A stretch of 64,000 nucleotides of DNA from Corbicula japonica (GCA_038501625.1 JAZAYU010000125.1:1-64000), one strand, 5' to 3'; positions 32,331 to 45,465 are shown, counted from the stretch's first letter. Notes: a model not told the origin generated them from the letters alone. Made by a program: numbers and translations.

Positions 32331-32384
32331 CGGATGACGTTACATCATCCAGTCAATATGACATATTTTTGAAAAAAAAAAGAT

Positions 32385-32495
32385 CATAAATATATTACAT
32401 CATTTTCTGAAAAACAAATTACTACATTAAAAAACAATAATGTATTACATCATTTTCTGAAATAAACATCTAAAAAAGATTACATAACTTTCTGA
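32385..32495. repeat. TTACATCATTTTCTGAAA subrepeats
   Basis: Three or four copies of TATTACATCATTTTCTGAAA with spacers of 30-45 bp; the mirrored set is at 37150-37260. Confidence 0.7.
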
Positions 32496-32639
32496 AAACA
32501 AAAGACACATACATGATAAAGTAAATATGACGTCATGAAGAAAAATAAAAAAAATATCGCAAATACCTTGATGTTCACTCCTCGGTGTCCAGCGACTAAA
32601 TGAACATCAACGTTCAAAGACATACATAGTTCGAAAAGC

Positions 32640-33960
32640 GTTTCTATTGGTTCATTTCTTTCTATTCATTAACGTAGCTTTTCTATTGGCTCATTTATTG
32701 TTAGAGTCAATAATATGGGATAATAGACTTTATTACTCTACACCTGTTCTTTTGATTCCATTCAAATACCTACGATTGTTATAGCCAATAATATAAATTG
32801 TAAAATGATAATTATAGACTTTACAACTCTATTGAAACACGGGCTCTATAGAACCACATTCCGTTCTTTGTTATAAAAGAAATACCAATACTAAAAATTA
32901 GGTCATGATGAAAGACATTTTTAGTCTCTATGGACATGTCAGTTCTTGCTTCTTTGTTATAATAACTTCGATTGTTTAAGTGAATAATATAATGACAAAG
33001 ACATTTAATATCTATTCATAGGCCGATGCAATAGATTGCATTTCATTCATTGTTATCAGAAATACCTTTTATGATTCGAGTCAATGGTATAAATTAATAA
33101 CAAAAGATATTACATTTCCATGGATAGGCCGTTTTTATAGATTTCTTTGTTATATAAGAAATGCCAATACTATAAAATGGATGATAGTAATAATAGAAAT
33201 TACGTAGCTATTCACACGCCTATTCTTTAGATTCCATTCATTGTTATCATATAAGTAAATAATTATGGACATGTCTGTTCTTGCTTCTTTGTTATATAGA
33301 AATACCAATACTATAAATGAGGTAATGACAATAGACATTAATTCTCAATTGATACACGTGTTCTTTGAAGAGCATTCCATTATTCAAGATTATTGAAGAT
33401 ATTGGTAAAAGGTGTCAACTGATTTGTATAGACTTGTTCATAAAAGGTGTTTATCGGCTTTTCGCTCCGCGTCACAGACAATAAATGTTTCATTTTAGGA
33501 CTGGGTTGTGTTTCTTAAAATTTATTTTAAAGTACTTAGCATGACGTTGTTTTAAAATGTCTTTCATTTAATCTTTAGCGATCACAGTATATGAAATAAC
33601 GAGATATTTTTCTGACAGTGTACGGATAATGAAGCTTTATTTATTTTATTTTATTTATAAACAAAATCACTCACGCGTGAAATACACGTATCCGATCTTT
33701 ACTACACGCTATCCAAACATTCAATGACGCCGTTAATGTAACGTGGTTTAGGCTGTTAAGCATGATTGTTTAAGTAAATAATATGATGACAAAAGGCATT
33801 AAGTCTCTATGGACATGTCGGTTCTTGCTTCTTTGTTTAATAAATGAAATTCCTTCAATTGTTCAAGTCAATAATATAGTTTAGATAATGACAAAGACAT
33901 TATGTTTTCTATTGATACAACGATTCTTTGAATTTTCAGTCATTGTATTTCGTATCTTAA
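32640..33960. repeat. degenerate ~100-bp tandem repeats
   Basis: Diverged units contain, in order, AGTCAATAATATAA, ATGACAAAAGACATT, CTATGGACATGTC.GTTCTT and a CATTCATTGTTAT...AGAAATACC block. The clearest cores are at 32930, 33268 and 33811 (GACATGTC.GTTCTTGCTTCTTTGTT). The outer right arm carries the inverse of the 32640-33262 part only. Confidence 0.65.
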
Positions 33961-34204
33961 GCATTTATCCAATGTAATGCACCGACGAACATGATTGATC
34001 GCGGACCATTCGTAATACGTGTTTTTATCACTACCATATTATCTCCGAATTTCAGAATGAGGTACACTTTCTATTCTCTTTAAGTCACGAACCAAACGAT
34101 CGAGTTCAATATTTTGGCTATTAAGACCTGACTAGATGTACCCTTAGGATGGATCGAAGGTAACTTTAAAATTATATAACAATGCAAAAAAAAATGAAAA
34201 ATGC

Positions 34205-35034
34205 ATATCAGGAATGGCCACATCCAGCTTACACAACCTCCCCACACAGCCAAAAAGAAGAGAGGAAAAGAGAGCACGGTATTATAATAATCAGTTTCAA
34301 AATGGACGCCACAAACAAATAACAAAATTGAGAACCAGAGGGGTTACCGCCTTGGAACGGTCAGTGGCAAAACAAAAATGCCACTGGGGGTTTAAACCAT
34401 GTTCTAGGGTGCACCAACCTCACACTTGCCCCAACAGGTTCTCGTATTACAAAACAAGTACAAATTGTCTTGGTGAAATAACTCCAACCCATCCATCAGC
34501 TCAACAATGTTGCATGCAAAAGCATACAAACATATAAACATAAGAATTTAATAGCATTGCAAAGCCAAAGGGCGGGTACTCAATGATCTTACCGAGACCA
34601 GAGCATCTGGAGTAAAATCAGCAAGGACACGATGACAGGGATAAAAGAAACAAATCGAGCTTCTAGGTTCTTTTAAGAAAAGATTTCCCCATAAACCTTC
34701 ATAAACTCTTAAACCCCTGCCACCGTCGTGCAATCAAAGAGGTAAGCAAAATGATCAACTGTAGATGGGTAATCACCAGGCCTGCAGAGCGCTGTAAAAT
34801 ATCATGTTGGTAACCTTTCTTTTTAAATTTACAGATGGTTTTTACGAATAACCGGAAGAAATTAACATCGCCTTTTATCTTCTTAAGTTTATAAATTAAA
34901 TCTCTATAAAAAAACTGGCTGTGAAATTCCTTGTTGCAAAAGTGATTTTAAACTGCGCCTGTATTTATGAATTAGATCTGGATATCGGCGATAAAACTTG
35001 CAAAAGGTTTTCCTTAATTTGTGATACCGATAAC
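34205..35034 (-). mobile_element. Penelope-like element copy B (C-terminus plus 3' tail)
   Basis: On the minus strand it starts abruptly at GYRYHKLRKTFCKFYRRYP, continues through the QQGISQPVF region and KKKGYQHDILQRSAGLVI and runs into the complete family A tail, ending ATGCATTTTTC near 34200. Two frame lesions are visible: an altered T-run before the YRDLIYKL segment and a 1-base loss after LVIT that is shared with copy C. Confidence 0.75.
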
Positions 35035-35204
35035 GTTCATATGCCTTTATTATTTTTAATTAGATTCTTCATGGTTTACTGCGAAATGAGCGCTTGTTCA
35101 AATCTAGTAAACGGGATTAATTTGCATAATAAATAATTTATTTTTCCTTCCAAACTACATATATGAATTACACCAAACACTTTCTGGGTCTAAATAATTT
35201 AAGA

Positions 35205-35832
35205 AATTGTGTCAAGATTACGGAATTAAACCATTAGTTCACTATTAATATGTGAGTCAGCATACGACGTTTCATTCTAAAATTGAGTTTCGATAAAGAT
35301 CGGAAAACCCGTTACGCGACAGAGACATGTGAAAAGGGTCTACTAGTATTTTAAACGTAAACATGCAGTAATGAATCGCTATGAATTGCTATCAACCAAA
35401 TACAATGGGAATTAAGAATAAAACAACAACAACAAAGGTAACCCATACTTCAAAAACATTAAAAAAGATCTATTTAATACATTTAGTTAATATACTAACA
35501 AAGACATACCAAATTGGTGATTTCTCGACATCCAAAATTAATATCACTAAATAAAAAGACAGCCTATTGTAACGGACTGGACGATTCTAGTTACTGGCGT
35601 ATTTATTGATGATAGTGTCTCTAGCTGGGAGCGAACCCGGACCGTCACGGCGACAGCGCCTAGCCATGCAATTCCTGCGACGTAACCAACTGAGCTAACC
35701 GGGACAACGCCAGTTCTATTATTGAAGATATCGGGTATTGGTAAAAGGTGTTAAAGGCATTGTCAACTGATTTCTAAAGACTTCTTTTATTATCGATATT
35801 CACCTAACCAAGTGACAATAGATATTACATTT
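35205..35832. other. central spacer of the large inverted repeat
   Basis: Not palindromic and no coding frame. It contains the tRNA-like relic at 35610-35706. Confidence 0.6.
35610..35706 (-). repeat. tRNA-like relic with long middle
   Basis: On the minus strand GTCCCGGTTAGCTCAGTTGG is a good acceptor/D-arm start with an A box and GTCCGGGTTCGCTCCCAGC a B box. About 20 extra bases lie between the arms relative to a standard tRNA. The acceptor 3' side is diverged (TAGAGAC). It is probably a tRNA-derived repeat. Confidence 0.5.
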
Positions 35833-36000
35833 TTTAAATTATTTAGACCCAGAAAGTGTTTGGTGTAATTCATATATGTAGTTTGGAAGGAAAAAAATAA
35901 ATTATTTATTATGCAAATTAATCCCGTTTACTAGATTTGAACAAGCGCTCATTTCGCAGTAAACCATGAAGAATCTAATTAAAAATAATATAGGCATATG

Positions 36001-36396
36001 AACGTTATCGGTATCACAAATTAAGGAAAACCTTTTGCAAGTTTTATCGCCGATATCCAGATCTAATTCATAAATACAGGTGCAGTTTAAAATCACTTTT
36101 GCAACAAGGAATTTCACAGCCAGTTTTTTATGGAGATTTAATTTTTAAACTTAAGAAGATAAAAGGCGATGTTAATTTCTCCCGGTTATTCGTAAAAACC
36201 ATCTGTAAATTTAAAAAGAAAGGTTACCAACATGATATTTTACAGCGCTCTGCAGGCCTGGTGATTACCCATCTACAGTTGATCATTTTGCTTACCTCTT
36301 TGGTTGCACGACGGTGGCAGGGGTTTAAGAGTTTATGAAGGTTTATGGGGAAATCTTTTCTTAAAAGAACCTAGAAGCTCGATTTGTTTCTTTTAT
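36001..36396 (+). mobile_element. Penelope-like element copy C (truncated at both ends)
   Basis: This mirrors copy B: same abrupt start (GTTATCGGTATCAC), same 1-base loss in GTGATTACCCATC and same GGGGTTTAAG. It breaks off at GATTTGTTTCTTTTA, where the outer arm begins; the 3' tail present in copies A and B is missing. Confidence 0.75.
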
Positions 36397-37535
36397 TTAT
36401 TTACTTATATGATAACAATGAATGGAATCTAAAGAATAGGCGTGTGAATAGCTACGTAATTTCTATTATTACTATCCATTTTATAGTATTGGCATTTCTT
36501 ACATAACAAAGAAATCTATAAAAACGGCCTATCCATGGAAATGTAATATCTTTTGTTATTAATTTATACCATTGACTCGAATCATAAAAGGTATTTCTGA
36601 TAACAATGAATGAAATGCAATCTATTGCATCGGCCTATGAATAGAGATTAAATGACTTTGTCATTATATTATTCACTTAAACAATCGAAGTTATTATAAC
36701 AAAGAAGCAAGAACTGACATGTCCATAGAGACTAAAAATGTATTTCATTATGACCTAATTTATAGTATTGGTATTTCTTTTATAACAAAGAACGGAATGT
36801 GGTTCTATAGAGCCCGTGTTTCAATAGAGTTGTAAAGTCTATTATCATTTTACAATTTATATTATTGGCTATAACAATCGTAGGTATTTGAATGGAATCA
36901 AAAGAACAGGTGTAGAGTCATAAAGTCTATTATCCCATATTATTGACTCTAACAATAAATGAACCAATAGAAAAGCTACGTTAATGAATAGAAAGAAATG
37001 AACCAATAGAAACGCTTTTCGAACTATGTATGTCTTTGAACGTTGATGTTCATTTAGTCGCTGGACACCGAGGAGTGAACATCAAGGTATTTGCGATATT
37101 TTTATTTTTCTTCATGACGTCATATTTACTTTATCATGTGTCTTTTGTTTTCAGAAAGTGATGTAATCTTTTTAGATGTTTATTTCAGAAAATGATGTAA
37201 TACATTATTGTTTTTAATGTAGTCATTTGTTTTTCAGAAAATGATGTAATATATTTATGATCTTATTTTTTTCAAAAATATGTTATTGACTGGATGATGT
37301 AACGTTATCCGCTGAGATTTTATTTAGTGTAACAAGATGGCCGTTATCTAGGTCATGTATTTATAGAAACAAGATGGCCGTTATCTAGGTCATGTTTCGT
37401 CACAAGATGGCCGCTAAGTAGGTCATGTATTTTAAGTAACAAGATGGCCGCTAACTAGGTCATGTTATGTAATGTTACATAATGTTAGGTAATGTTTGTT
37501 TGACTCCAAACCGGCCCCAGTACTACTTGTATTCA

Positions 37536-40500
37536 TTAAGAAAAGCAGTTAATGTAAAAAGTGCACGCTTTCTTTTCTGAATAGAGTATAGTTTAAAGTT
37601 TCTTTTTTATATAAACATTACTTAATAAGAATCCAGCGGAAAAGGGAGGGGGAATACTTGTCGTTAGTGCTATAGTTAAAATGGTTGAACCCAGCGATTC
37701 CGAAAGAATCCCGATGTCTCTCATACTCTTATTCATTCTCTATTAAAGCAGAGTTCTGCCGTATTTTATTCATAAGACACGAAATAAATGTGAATGTGCA
37801 TCTGAAAATGCAGGCAATGGAAAAGCTTTATTTATTCTTTAGATTCGAACTTTTGTTAAATAAGATAAAAAAAATTAAACTTGCAAAGAAACAATTAGAC
37901 GACATTCGACATTTATTAGACAAATTAGGAATTCATTCAATCAAAATTTACGTATTATTCCAACTAACAGAAATTCAAAGATATTTAATTATAAGTGATC
38001 ATCTCAATACATATTGTCATCAAAAACTGATACAACGAAATCATGAGACGCATTAATCATTAACTAAATTCCAGATTTCCACATTCCTGCCTTTTTAAGT
38101 TTCATTACTAAAAACAATGATGATGATGTGTTTGAAACAGTATTAAGCATTAAACACAATAATTATATTTACTTGTACACTTTCATTACCTTATGAGATT
38201 TAAATCCCGTTTTTAATAATGATGAGTGAACCTATACGCGTATATAAATTAATTTTCAATATAGAAAGCTTCATCAAAAGTCCAAACTATTAAGTTGTAG
38301 ATTAATAGCTAATCATTTTGTTAGTTCCCATTTCCCTTCAAACAAGAATTTTCCAACAACAAATTATGAACAAGGACATTATGGTGTTATAGTAAATTCA
38401 ATTTTAACCTAGCTAGTGCGTCAAAAGACAGAAGGACCGAGGTTAATTCACACATTAAATCACCAAATTCAGTTATTTTGACTTTAGATTCTTATCGCAA
38501 ATCAAATAATGCGGATATTAAAATGATGAACGAATCATCAATTATTACAACTCCGCCCCACGAATCACGTTATCGCATTAATGTGTTACTTATTTTCTAT
38601 TGGTTGATTTTTATAAAAGAGGCGTTCTTTTACAAGAGGCGATCAGGGTGCTATACATTAGATATGATGGTCAGTTTTGGAATTCATACGCTAGTTAACG
38701 AATACACTTCTGAAGGCCCCTACCATATCGATTGATATGTTCGAACGTTTGTATTAGTATTTTTAAAACCGAAAGCACCACAAGAAGTGAAACCGATTCT
38801 TTTATTGATAGTTTCACACGTGATTTTTGTGAAATGACACGGGCCTGTTTCGTGAAATAAATTAAAAATATTACTAAGATTAGGTATGTTCAAGTCGGAT
38901 TTTTAAAAGACGATTATTTCAAAAACCCAAATTTTTCATGTTTCCATTCGCTGAATAAATAGTGTCATAAGTCTTTGAGATGTTTTTCTACACGCATTGC
39001 AATCATTGACATCGATAAGTGGTATTTAATCACATAAGTGTCACCTAAACAGGGTAAACATTGTTCACTTCTCAGTCAGAAAAAAACCTAATGTGTCGAA
39101 ACGCAAACGGTGAAGATCCTGATCAGACGACGCGGATGTGCCGCCTGGTCTGGATGTGCACTGTTTGCTTAAGGATAAATATAATTTTCTGAGTTTGAGG
39201 AACGAATAAGAAGAAAATTAATTTCCCTTGTTTGTAATGAAGTAACCGTTAGATGGCAGTTTTCGCACGAGAGATTCGTGCTGTATATCGCAGGGTTGGC
39301 ATTCAGCTTTGGGTTACCGAAGTGTACACACTGATTTTTTATATGTATAAAATCTGTTCAGCTAATAGCAAACAAATTCAGTTGTTCATGAACTTGTTAA
39401 TGATTTGCGGTGTCATAACATGCATTTGTTAACGTAATTTATACGATATTTGTTGCCAATATATGTATTGAAATATTATGTATTGAGAAATCTATGATTT
39501 AATTAATTGCAAATGTTATAATTAATAGAGTTCATTCGGTATACCCAAGTGCTATCCTAGCAATTTTCCAAATTAAATGTTGAAATTGAATTTGGATCTT
39601 GTGTTTTATGTTAATTAAGGTTACGAAATGGTAATCAGGGAACAGCCGTGTCACATGAAATAAAGAATTATTTGAAATTTTTGTGCGCTGAGAACAGTAG
39701 CAATTTTACAACAACAATGATATCGGTCAAAATAATAAAACGCGAGTATATTTCTTTTATATTTTTATTTAACTGTAATTTGCGTATTGTTTGATTTATA
39801 TAAAATTTCCCTGTTCATCATGTTTTTATTCACGCGTTAAGATCAATTAAATTCTTGTTATATTATATTGTCGTTATCTAACATTAACAGATTAGACATA
39901 ATAGTTTACATTTCAAAGCGTTATAATAGTCGGAATAAATAATTTTAGTTAGTGCAGATATAGGAAATATTTCAAATAGCCTTAGAAAAATAGATAGAAA
40001 TTTACAGAATCAGAGAGATCGAGTTCAAACAGGTATGGGAGAAATGGAGTTGTGAACAAGTGCCATTAATGAGATATTCTCAAATTGGGTTGACACCGAT
40101 CATAAAATTTGATATGTGAAATGTAATGCGTTTTAAAGCAGAATTAATAATTTTCTATCGTGCTGAAAACGATAGCTTACAAAAATCATGATGATTTTCT
40201 GTTATAATAATGCTAAATCACATTTGTGTAACGCGGGAGCTTTACTTTAGCGGATTGGAAGGGTATGCTACTATGCTGAAAAAATGGTAGCTAACACAAA
40301 AATGACGATTTTCTGTTGTTTTGTCAAATAACGTGTACTTTAATTTAAATATTCACTGTGTTTTTAAATTTTTAAAGTATATTATCAATATCAGTTTAAT
40401 ACTTAGTTTAATAATTAATAATCTTTAATTCTTTGTAAGCGGTTGACACTTTTGTTACCAATAAGATGTTGATATCCATTAAAGTTGTCATGGTTATATT

Positions 40501-41101
40501 GCCCGAGGCAGATAAATTATCGGAAGTTTAGGGATTTTACATCCATACGTATAATCAACCGTGACCGCATATTAAGAAATAACTTAATTAAAAATACGAG
40601 CGAAGTAATACCATTCAATATTAAAGTTCATCAAAATGCATTTTAGAAATAAAGTTTTATATTGGACACATTTACTTAGCAAATGAAAACCTTGTACGGG
40701 AATATCTGACACAAATATTGTTTTCAGAATTATTAGTTATTTATTGTTAATAATCAAAGTGAAGTTAAATATATAAATACAGAAACTTTATGTGTGTTCA
40801 ATAACAACAAAACATCACCATCTACATTAAATACAACAATACTTTGCTATTTCACACGTACAAAACGTCCACAATTGATAAAAGATCTAATTGGTAACGA
40901 GTCCTTTATCACAAAAAATAATACACGTTATGAGGAATGTGTCTTGTTTTCTTGAATTCGCATCTGGTATCATTTTACAGCAGAGGTGAAAATTATTAAT
41001 ATATTTAGTGCTTAATGAAATGTCACATTTTTCATTTCACTAAACCGCGAATGCAAGTTAATGCCCCATGCCCAAGCAAGTCGATATCGATAAATTGCAA
41101 T
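37536..41101. other. long unassigned AT-rich region
   Basis: About 3.6 kb. A 123-codon plus-strand frame (37685-38056) opens only at TTG and has no recognisable family; a similar one at 38478-38735 also lacks ATG. A short block at 39118-39165 (GATCAGACGACGCGGATG...GCCTGGTCTGGATGT) is hairpin-like and GC-rich against its surroundings, perhaps a repeat fragment. Confidence 0.4.
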
Positions 41102-41275
41102 AGCAACGCAGCTTCTTTACACACGAAGTATATTTCGAGTTTAAAGAAGTTGCGTTTCTAATTACTTTCAGCAGTTATATTTATCGTCAAAGAAATTAGA
41201 AGCGCAACTTCATTAAACAAAAAATATATAAATCCAGATATATTTTCTGTTTAAAACAGTTGCGTTTCTAATGTA
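41102..41275. repeat. cluster of interlocking inverted repeats
   Basis: Variants of GAAGTTGCGTTTCTAAT appear twice on plus (41145, 41256) and twice inverted (around 41105 and 41195). Either neighbouring pair could form a hairpin. Confidence 0.6.
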
Positions 41276-42117
41276 ACATACATGTAATTATTATTGGATC
41301 AATTTTTGCCTTTACAAAATTCAGTAAAGCATAACTTAAACCTCAAAACATGATTCGCAATAAAAACAGGATATCGCAATAACTTTTTTCTATGTGAAGG
41401 TTATATCAATCAACAAATTATCTTTCTCCTTTTTTTATTCAGTTTGCACATATTTTTTTAATTAAATGAACGACCAAAGTTTAAACGGGTCGGATCGCTA
41501 GTTTTTCAAAACTTTAAGTAGAATATGTACTAGGGCGGATCCAGAAAGTGTTCATTGAGGTTGTTTGAACCCTCCTTTTTTAAGAAGTGGGGGTGGGGAA
41601 GCAATGTTTTATGTTCATGGAGATTTTGGTAAGAAAGTTGGAAACTATCAATATCATACAACTGCCGCAAACGAACCCCATTTCCAGAAATCCTACATCC
41701 AAGCTTGAATATGTATGATGCTGAGGTAGTTAACTTTTAATCTCAAAACATCGCAGTTCTATATTTTAATGCGCGTGTTGTCTGCATCGTCACAATACTA
41801 ATTGTCATTGTAATCATACTGATAAAGTTTGGCTTGGTTATTAAATTGCAACGCAATTTCAGCATGATTTTTTTTAATTTGTTCCAGAAAAACATAAAAT
41901 CACATATAGATAAAGCACTTACACTACAATCTTGCATTCGGAGGCTCAATATGCTTACTGTGATTTAACTTTTAGGACCTGTTCCGCATTCAAAAAAAAC
42001 CTTATCATACATGTAACATATAGCCCCGAATCTAAGTATGGAGACCAGTCTCACAAGTCAGCAATCCGTTGATACGTTAACCTGTCTCAGAATTGACAAA
42101 TGGAAATTCGCGAGCAT
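41276..42117. other. unassigned DNA
   Basis: Nothing recognised. Confidence 0.3.
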
Positions 42118-42240
42118 AGAGTTGAGATCTCTCCGGAAACGAGCGAGAGCTCGCGCAAATATTATCATAATATGTATTTTCAGGTATCGCAGAGTTGAGA
42201 TCTCTCCGGAAACGAGCGAGAGCTCGCGCAAATATTATCA
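42118..42240. repeat. 50-bp near-perfect direct duplication
   Basis: AGAGTTGAGATCTCTCCGGA through AAATATTATCA (42118-42168) repeats at 42191-42240, period 73 bp. Each copy contains the restriction-like GC-rich core GAGCGAGAGCTCGCGC, itself nearly self-complementary. Confidence 0.85.
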
Positions 42241-43344
42241 CGCGAAAAGATGTTTCCACTCGACGATTGCTAACCCGGTTACTGAATTTCCAACCTTAAG
42301 GTTTTAGAACTCTAATATGCACTTTTGCAGATTGGGATTTTGTTGTTTTCATTTCCAAGAACATCCATTTAGACCTCTAAACACGAGTTTTAAAAAACAT
42401 TGATCACGCGTAACTCGAGAAATTCAGTATTTTAGAAGGGGACCCTCTGTTTCGGAAAATGGACTGTAAAATCAAACATACAGGAAGCTAAATTCATCTC
42501 TATTTCTTTGAAACCTTGTAAAATTTTGTAAAATAAGGCTAATTGTTTAAGGACATCATATCTGAACAGTTAAAAAACAAGCATTATGTTTAGAATTTAT
42601 TTCTAACACTTTATAAATTGACTTTTTTAAAGTGTACACCATCTTCGGAAATGCACATTAAGCAAGTTTTTATCTGTGATTTTTGTGCATGTTTAATGCC
42701 GTAAAATAATTATGTTATACATAAAAATTATCTGCAATGTGTATAGAATCAAATAGTTAAAAAAAGAGCACCTTACCATCTTTGTTTTCATTATATTGGC
42801 CTACAAAATAGGTACCTATGCCCCTGACCAAACGGTTAAAAACCACAAAAACCAAACGGCTTGGTTTACGAATGGTGATTTTTTTATACCCCCTAAAAAT
42901 TTTTGAAAAACAAGGAATACGCAAGCAATCAGCTATGCTGGTTAAAATTTAACCTCAAAAAAGTAATTTTGGCAACTGTAACCATAGCAACAAAAGCATT
43001 CTTTTAAAGGAAAAAATCATCGTGCAAACACATAAAATTAGTTTTATAAGACAAGTATCACAAAATTACTGTTCAATTAAAGAAACAATAAAATAGCAAC
43101 ATTTTCCTAAATGAAAGTAAAGATTCCATAATTATTTTAGTTTCATATCGTGATTTTGTTGTTGTATTATAAGAGTCAGTATTTTGTAATAATATCATTA
43201 CAATATTTCAGTTTTCATGGCTTCTCAAGGAAGATGAAGAATAATAACAATTATTTCCGAATTGTAAACCTATTGATTATATTATTTTCTCCAAAAAATT
43301 CCTCACAATAATTTTAAAAAAAGAAGAAAACTGGAATAAAAAGG
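42241..43344. other. unassigned DNA
   Basis: No gene or repeat recognised. Confidence 0.35.
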
Positions 43345-43346
43345 TT

Positions 43347-43418
43347 CCTCTCCCAAGGATTGAACCGGGTCCGTCATAATAAAAGTCTTGAACGTTACCA
43401 TTGCACCACGAAGGATTA
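43347..43418 (-). repeat. tRNA-like relic
   Basis: On the minus strand TCCTTCGTGGTGCAATGGTA is acceptor plus A box; GACCCGGTTCAATCCTTGGG is the T arm; GAGAGGA pairs at five of seven acceptor positions with TCCTTCG. The anticodon arm is degenerate. It is the best-preserved acceptor of the tRNA-like set but still not intact. Confidence 0.5.
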
Positions 43419-44867
43419 ATCAAACATTGGTCACTTTCATATAACCTCTATTCATTACTAAGTGTTGTTCGTCTATAGACTTATTTTGAGTATTAGTTAT
43501 GAAAATATTTGTTTACTTTACATCAATTTTATATCCGCTTTTTGTATTATTTGATTTAGTTATAGATGAAGTCATATTCGCGGAAAACACCTAAAGAGAA
43601 GACTCCTTTTACGAAAAATAGTATCAATCGGAAACGTACGAATCGGCGTTCGGAAAAAACTAATTAGTGACGACATAAGTCAATGTTTGGCGGATTTATT
43701 AAATAAAATTATTCACGTTTTACATAATACGATTGCTGTGTGGATAGTCTATTGTGCGCATAGATATCTGGTCCGGTTTATCCTGTTGTGATAGTTTCCC
43801 GCCTCTCGTTTTTCTCGTGTTACCTATATAAAGGCTGGTTGTGTTTTAAAATATCACTCGAGGTTTTATATTTGACAGCGTCACTTATTTAGTTTGTGTA
43901 CAGTTTACTTCACGGAAGACTACTTGACTTTCGGGCAAAACGTTCATTGGACCGGTGTGTAAAGAAGGTAAAACAAATTTAAACCATACTTTTGAAAATT
44001 TTGTGTAAAATAAATAGAATTTACTTGTAAAATTGAAATGATTTAAATGACGTTGGGAGGGCGTGCTCATGGCAGAGACGGATTTTGCTTAGTTTTCACT
44101 TCGATGGTGACTAAATAGGAAAAGACTGATGCTTAGTTATTTTATTTGTTAACGGAGGAGTGATGTTGAGTAATTGTTAAGCAGATCCTTTTGTATTATA
44201 AATTCTTTATTATTGATTAAAGCAAATAGTAAGATAATTGATACTGATGGAGTCGCTTACTTGAACGAGCCAAGGAAAATGTCTATACATAAAGCAACAA
44301 CTTTGTAACTAAATTATGTATTTTATTTTGAATGTTTCAGCCATAGCGTCTTTGGTCAAATGGTACTGATGGTATTGGCCAAACTTCATAAGCTGGAGTT
44401 TCGCGGTTCTTTTTAATCAGCTTCATTATTGCATTATGTTGGTGCGGATGACGTCTGAGCATGTGTGGTTCTATCAAGCCTGCCATTCTTAGCAGGCTTT
44501 GAATGCAAATAGGCCTATCCTAGTTTGCGTACACGGCTGTTTGTTATGTTTTTATTTTATTTTTTTTTTTGTTTTCTATTGAGAAATTTTATAGAAATAA
44601 TCGCATAATTGTTTACTCTAATTAACGTTTTTATCAAATAATAATAATAAAAATACGTTAATTTATATTGTCGGCTGAATTAATTAGTAAAGTGTTGTTA
44701 ACCAGAACTAACTGGTAACGTCATTTTTATTGTGGTGTTGATCATTGTTGATTGAAACTGTGGTTGTTTTGCGACTTTGATCTTACGTGGACATCCTTGT
44801 GGGTGTCCCTTTTGCTTTTGTCTCGTGGTCAAAGATGTACCAATCATCATACACATTTTTGTTTTAG
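43419..44867. other. unassigned DNA before the 0.75-kb tandem units
   Basis: No gene recognised. A short hairpin (AAGCCTGCCATTCTTAGCAGGCTT) lies at 44478-44501. Confidence 0.35.
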
Positions 44868-45465
44868 AACTACTAATCTCAACTGAAAGAACAAGACGTT
44901 TCAGACATTATGAAAACGGAGGACAGACATGCTTGGCACCACGTCCAAAAATCTTTATCAAGGCAAGCGGAAAATTAAATGTTTTCCAGAAGTTTTAAAG
45001 GAAGTCGTTTCGAGATGGTAAAGAATACTCGAAAGGAGCATTTTGAATCATTTTAGATAAGTACCTTGTTTATCTTACTGTAAACATCTAATTGCTTATA
45101 ATTTTTACAAAATTTAGGAAACCGATTACTTAAAGGAATGGCCAGGTTGGTTTTGGTTTTGATCAAAATTGAAAAGTTTTCATACTTTTTAGACTATAGA
45201 TTATATTGAATAATTTGCTCTGAATTTTGTTGATTGAATGTAAAATTATTATAATGGTCGTGGCGCTTTTTGTAACATTCTAGAGGGACTGCAAAATTTT
45301 GAATATATTGATTGGTTTAATGAAATTGATTGATTGAATAAACTCCATTGAATAGATCGACTTCATTGAACTGAATGCAACTATTGACTTGATTGATTTG
45401 ACTTGATGTATTGACTTATTTATTTGATTGATTCGATTTGATTGTGGATTCATGCCATTCTGTGG

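Larger units (their letters stand above)
32115..37535. mobile_element. large imperfect inverted-repeat (Foldback-like) element
   Basis: The outer left arm 32115-33262 is the inverse complement of the outer right arm 36397-37535. The inner left arm 34645-35205 is the inverse complement of the inner right arm 35833-36396. A central spacer of about 630 bp separates them. Each outer arm starts with AGTAGTACTGGGG-like sequence, then CAAACAAACATTAC, then tandem subrepeats. Long TIRs built from tandem subrepeats are the hallmark of Foldback/Galileo-type transposons (established for Drosophila elements); the assignment here is by architecture. No transposase frame is visible, so it is non-autonomous. 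Arms differ by substitutions and small indels. Confidence 0.7.

Noticed and set aside
35902..36117. 71-codon frame, nearly duplicated at 34921-35136, starting MKFLVAKVILNC
   Set aside because: Both are antisense to the same Penelope-like coding segment in the two arms of the inverted repeat; the duplication is explained by the palindrome.
32115..37535. Assembly fold-back artefact
   Set aside because: The arms differ by many substitutions, indels and a 1.4-kb segment, and a unique spacer separates them, so it is unlikely to be a chimeric read; raw reads would settle it.
37685..38056. 123-codon plus-strand frame with Lys/Ile-rich C-terminal part
   Set aside because: It opens only at TTG, has no recognised motif, splice context or composition bias, and lies in AT-rich DNA where frames of this length occur by chance.
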